The translations under genes and the position numbers were made by a program. A model generated the notes under the pieces. That model ran no database searches and had not been told where the DNA came from. It was given only the letters and a program-made list of their open reading frames with translations. This document shows, piece after piece, positions 4,901-6,625 of a stretch of DNA of 6,625 bases; positions within the stretch are counted from its first letter, which is position 1, and each line of letters starts with the position of its first letter. The stretch spans positions 1-6,625 of the forward strand of contig JAISZP010000302.1 of the NCBI GenBank assembly GCA_031269135.1, given 5' to 3'. This DNA comes from Deltaproteobacteria bacterium (GTDB lineage Bacteria; Desulfobacterota; Desulfarculia; Adiutricales; Adiutricaceae).

Positions 4901-6625
4901 CGAAGGATCTTTATGTCCTTTCGAGGGAATTTTGGAATCAACAGCTGAGCAAGCCCGGAAAACCGCAGTTGGCTTTACTCGCCCGCGACAATAGGGAGCT
5001 TTTGTCGCACATAAAACGCTCCATCGCGGGAGAAATCGACAGAGACTTCAAGCCCAGGATCTTGCAGGCGCCGAGCGAACCCATCCGCGGGGATCTGGCT
5101 TTCGTTTTTCCGGGGCAAACCAACTACTACAAGGGTCTCGGACGCAGTCTGGGCGCTTCTTTCCCGGACGTTATGCATAAACTGGAGACGGAGTGCCGAA
5201 ACCCCATCGGTTTTTTTCAAAACCATCTGATTGGGGAGACTCCTTTCAGGCGTCCAAGCACTAAAGAAGTCATTTTATCGCACGTAAGCTTTGGACTGAT
5301 CGGCTCGACTCTTTTAAAAAGATTCAGCTTGAAGCCTCAAGCGGTGCTCTCTTATTCCCTCGGCGAGATGGCCGCCCTGATAGCGACGGGCATCTGGCCC
5401 GACCGAGACGAATTTTGCCGAGATCTTTTGGAGTCGGAGCTGTTCACAAGCGAACTGGTGGGAGAGCTGACGTGCCCCAAGACCTTTTGGAATTGGCCCA
5501 GACATAAGCACGTCAAATGGATTACAGGCACGATTCAAAAACCGGCGGAGCTAGTGAGGCATGCGATAGATTCTCTTCCTCCGCCTCATCGTCAAAGGGT
5601 CTTTATTCTGCTGATCAATTCCCACTCGGAAGTCGACGTCGGCGGCGAAGAGAGCGCTGTTCAAGCCTTGACCCAGAGTCTGGAGGCGCCGTTTTATCAG
5701 ATAGAGGACGTGCCGTCTTTCCATTCCCCAATCCTTAAGGCGGTCGAGGATAAATTCCGGAAATTCGTATCAAGAGAAACTCTCGAGCAAAAGGATTTGA
5801 GGTTTTATTCTCCTTACCACGCTAAAGTCATCGACCAAACGTCGGATGCCGTCGCCGACTCTTTGACTCTCCAGAGCATTCACGGTCACGACTTTCCGAA
5901 GTCGATCGAACAGGCCTATCAAGACGGCATTCGCTTCTTCATCGAGATAGGCCCCGGCAACGCGACCAGCCGCATGATCAAGAACATCTTGGCCGACAAG
6001 CCTCACGTGGCCCAGAGTCTGGCCTCGACCCCGATCGACGAGGGCTGGTCGGGTCTAAATCAGGTTTTGGCGGAGCTGTGGCTTTCCGGGTACCCGCTGG
6101 TTCTGGAAAAACTGTTGTTGTTTCCTTGCCTGATTCCGGATAAACGCTTCGAGGCGCCTATTAAGCTCTCTCCCCCGCAGCTGTCGTGGCCGATACACGG
6201 CGAAACGCAGACTAAGTCCGCCGAAAGCGAGTTTGCGGCCAACAAGTTAAGCGCATCGGACTATTTGATGTGGCTCGAAGCCCAGACCTCTTCGCTGCCT
6301 CCTCAGCCGCAGGCGAAATCGCCCGTGCCGGAGAAGTCGGGAGCGCACGCTCAGTTTGGCGAACCGGCTCAGCGAACTGAGGAAAGCTCTTTGAGCGCGC
6401 CTGCGCCGCCTCTCATGCCCCAAAGCGATAAAGCCGCTGCTGCAGCCGTCGCGGCTTCCAAGATTGCTGCTGCTCAGCCTGCAACCAAGACTGCAACTAA
6501 GCCTGCCTCCAAAACTCGCGGCAGAGCCGCTAAAAGCGATTCGATTCTTTCTCCGCCTGAGCGCGATTTCCTCGAAGGGGTTCCCTCCGCCGGTGTCCCC
6601 TCCGCCGCCAGCGCTTCGGTCGGCG
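1990..6625 (+). CDS. Pfa3/PfaC-like synthase, KS-CLF-AT (3' partial)
   Basis: This is a second large subunit of the Pfa-type synthase, open from ATG 1990 to the right edge (1545 codons plus one base, no stop). Domains by residue: active KS (about 8-450); low-complexity linker (458-600) with a 21-bp and a 15-bp repeat array; degenerate KS of chain-length-factor type (about 601-925); KS-AT linker (about 930-1030); AT (about 1034-1355) plus a post-AT segment; Ala/Pro/Lys-rich linker (about 1430-1545). The KS carries Cys194, His329 and His368. The family is known from PUFA synthases, where KS and CLF act together on ACP-bound chains. The order KS-CLF-AT resembles myxobacterial Pfa3, in which dehydratase domains and sometimes an acyl-glycerol-phosphate acyltransferase follow; none is visible here. 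No signal peptide or membrane segment was seen, so it is probably cytosolic. It is co-translated with the ACP-KR protein, its likely partner. Family assignment is strong; the final lipid product is unknown. Confidence 0.9.
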   Translation, partial: MTEIRDPRRAAALVAMGIIVPGADTPQMLWDNVINNRTFFRQAQASDFGADPAGFLQTGEPAQDKAYSLSGSWTPDRKFDFEHLALPKSFDPDEADASLNHWLYAVMEALSGANLKGHDPSKIGVIAGHVILPTRAMSEATVSLYGREATRDWEFNPFRPPPHTNPFRAVGYSAKLASETFGFTGPSFTVDAACASSLYAVKLALNHLRDSSLTAVVTGGLAKADPLFTQLGFSQLRALSHSGVCRPFSPDSDGLVVGSGAVALLLKRLDRAIEDKDDVICVISGVGLSNDRSGNLLAPDPEGQKRAMDNAFRDACLPDDQAPGLFEAHGTSTPLGDAKEVSAIKDFLTSRRCSFPPVIGSVKGNVGHLLSAAGAASLAKTALAVSKGVLPPTAGITGNKTAPNLELDKHPILEILPKAKPWPKGSARIAAVNAFGFGGVNAQAVLEEFVVENWAIEGSAAGGKKSVGAAVKKLSAKTEAKQTSKISSKNSKAGGKRAANAPDAPNSPQASPVSLKSPTDSLKAPADLLKEPAGSLKAPTDRSLDEATVSKDASGLQDISQKDISQQNTSQQDSSQKDAPQREASQQNNSQKDASRQDSPNSVRAFLISARTVLAPWPNYDSLARYWLTPEEPPLASTRRLGSLKATGYFFDNLTIDVKKFHLPPKELADALPQQTLALKAAVSALTAAGIDPDNWPEGLDRDRFGVFMGVDIDPRSSDYALRWLAPPRATDALLEKNLISPQQRENFIATIRKGSPAPLTHDRVLGALGSFVASRLSRFLGAGGPAFTLSEEKDSGLRALHEAMSFLAQDLVDIAVVGVVDTFGDPKTAALAPKTVWVEGAAALVLASPKVASVLKPLAALTLTDQHSRLGPLSGIFSLNRSAFYLRHHLKPLGRGRGFAYWLRNPGDPPRSLSGPSYEIHEHIDTKPHSLTAPSDPIRPDVWFFLKAVDQNDLKDKLVELSLFAEGNSSKDLYVLSREFWNQQLSKPGKPQLALLARDNRELLSHIKRSIAGEIDRDFKPRILQAPSEPIRGDLAFVFPGQTNYYKGLGRSLGASFPDVMHKLETECRNPIGFFQNHLIGETPFRRPSTKEVILSHVSFGLIGSTLLKRFSLKPQAVLSYSLGEMAALIATGIWPDRDEFCRDLLESELFTSELVGELTCPKTFWNWPRHKHVKWITGTIQKPAELVRHAIDSLPPPHRQRVFILLINSHSEVDVGGEESAVQALTQSLEAPFYQIEDVPSFHSPILKAVEDKFRKFVSRETLEQKDLRFYSPYHAKVIDQTSDAVADSLTLQSIHGHDFPKSIEQAYQDGIRFFIEIGPGNATSRMIKNILADKPHVAQSLASTPIDEGWSGLNQVLAELWLSGYPLVLEKLLLFPCLIPDKRFEAPIKLSPPQLSWPIHGETQTKSAESEFAANKLSASDYLMWLEAQTSSLPPQPQAKSPVPEKSGAHAQFGEPAQRTEESSLSAPAPPLMPQSDKAAAAAVAASKIAAAQPATKTATKPASKTRGRAAKSDSILSPPERDFLEGVPSAGVPSAASASVG
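2011..3339 (+). other. Active beta-ketoacyl synthase (KS) domain
   Basis: The domain catalyses decarboxylative Claisen condensation to extend an ACP-bound acyl chain. The nucleophile is Cys194 in VDAACASS (codon 2569-2571). The histidines are His329 in EAHGTSTPLGD and His368 in KGNVGHLLSAAG, and the domain closes with NAFGFGGVNA. The stretch SLYAVKLA after the Cys and LFTQLGFSQLRALS further on are features I associate with PfaC-type KSs. The usual GEGA motif reads GSGA (residues 258-261). All three catalytic residues are present, so the domain should be active. Confidence 0.95.
3529..3612 (+). repeat. 21-bp coding tandem repeat (heptapeptide SLKAPTD) in the KS-CLF linker
   Basis: Four in-frame 21-bp units encode SLKSPTD, SLKAPAD, LLKEPAG and SLKAPTD. 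The Leu-Lys and Pro positions are kept in all four units, and the third-codon bases are also similar, so the array arose by duplication. It forms part of a Lys/Ala/Ser/Pro-rich tether that begins around 3361 with a Lys-rich segment (KKSVGAAVKKLSAK). Confidence 0.87.
3655..3789 (+). repeat. 15-bp coding tandem repeat (pentapeptide QKDAS/QQNTS) in the KS-CLF linker
   Basis: Eight clear 15-bp units from 3670 encode QKDIS, QQNTS, QQDSS, QKDAP, QREAS, QQNNS, QKDAS and RQDSP; a degenerate LQDIS unit precedes them at 3655-3669. The result is a strongly hydrophilic Gln/Asp/Asn/Ser tether directly in front of the CLF domain. The DNA is AT-rich, with many CAA, AAA, GAT and AAT codons, unlike the flanking domains. 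Its period and first residue (Gln) match the array at 356-490 in the upstream gene. Confidence 0.9.
3790..4765 (+). other. Degenerate KS-like chain length factor (CLF) domain, shortened
   Basis: In Pfa synthases a CLF pairs with the active KS and shapes chain length but does not condense. Recognisable segments are an N-terminal strand (AFLISARTVLA), ATGYFFDNLTIDVKKF, LPQQTLALKAAVSAL, RFGVFMGVDID, LGSFVASRLSRFLG and GPAFTLSEEKDSGLRAL. The last lines up with the KS active site (GPSFTVDAACASS) with Lys794 in place of Cys. No HGT motif is visible, and the NxGH position seems to read RLGP (870-873). Only 79 residues separate Lys794 from Pro873, against 174 from Cys194 to His368 in the KS, so about 95 residues of the KS fold are missing. 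Domain identity is by motif alignment done by eye. Confidence 0.8.
5089..6060 (+). other. Acyltransferase (AT) domain, Pfa type
   Basis: An alpha/beta-hydrolase-like acyltransferase that would load or offload acyl groups between CoA and ACP. It starts with DLAFVFPGQTNYYKGLG. The nucleophile is Ser1123 in SYSLGEMAAL (codon 5356-5358), the partner histidine is His1245 in PSFHSPIL, and it ends with FIEIGPGNATSRMIK. The usual GHSLGE elbow reads SYSLGE, and the arginine that binds the malonyl carboxylate in FabD (25 residues after the Ser) is Glu here. Both points resemble PfaB/Pfa3-type ATs as I know them and make malonyl specificity doubtful. A KS-AT linker (about 4800-5085, including QLALLARDNRELLSHIKRSI) precedes it; a short helical segment (GLNQVLAELWLSGYPLV, about 6052-6102) follows, as in other PKS ATs. 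Confidence 0.87.
6280..6625 (+). other. Ala/Pro/Lys-rich interdomain linker with short tandem repeats, runs off the window
   Basis: After the AT the protein becomes low-complexity and probably disordered. It includes an Ala-rich run (KAAAAAVAAS), a 12-bp triplicate at 6481-6516 (ATKT, ATKP, ASKT) leading into a basic TRGRAAKS segment, and a 15-bp duplication at 6577-6606 (GVPSA twice). It has the character of a tether to a further domain beyond the right edge; dehydratase domains are expected there from the family but cannot be seen. Confidence 0.75.

Overview
The window lies entirely inside two adjacent genes on the + strand. They encode large modular enzymes of the Pfa (polyunsaturated fatty acid / 'secondary lipid') synthase family, which are iterative type I polyketide synthases. 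Neither gene is complete: the first enters from the left edge and the second runs off the right edge. No RNA gene, insertion sequence, CRISPR array, promoter or terminator was seen. No stretch over 300 bases is non-coding; the two genes overlap by the ATGA at 1990-1993.

Region by region. (1) Positions 2-1993 are the C-terminal 663 codons of a PfaA/Pfa2-like protein: one acyl carrier protein (ACP) domain, a linker built from 15-bp coding repeats, then a ketoreductase (KR), after which the protein stops. The ATG at 86 is an internal methionine of the ACP, not a gene start. (2) Positions 1990-6625 are the first 1545 codons of a second synthase. It has an intact condensing ketosynthase (KS), a long linker holding a 21-bp and then a 15-bp coding repeat array, a degenerate second KS of the chain-length-factor (CLF) type that has lost its catalytic residues, an acyltransferase (AT) of the Pfa type, and the beginning of another Ala/Pro/Lys-rich linker. 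This KS-CLF-AT order resembles the Pfa3 protein of myxobacteria, where dehydratase domains follow; here they would lie beyond the right edge.

How the genes work together (inference from the family): acyl chains ride on the phosphopantetheine arm of the ACPs in the first protein. They would be extended by its own upstream KS and by the KS/CLF pair of the second protein, reduced by the KR, and dehydrated by domains outside the window. The start-stop overlap with a good Shine-Dalgarno sequence points to coupled translation of two subunits of one complex. The product (PUFA, hydroxylated or other specialised lipid) cannot be told from this window.

Organism: a bacterium of moderate GC (roughly mid-50s percent by eye). 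The architecture is best known to me from deltaproteobacterial/myxobacterial lineages, but this is a weak taxonomic inference.

The core is a recognisable enzyme family rather than a wholly new system. The unusual parts are the repeat-built linkers, which recur at the same 15-bp period in both genes, and the shortened, catalytically dead CLF.
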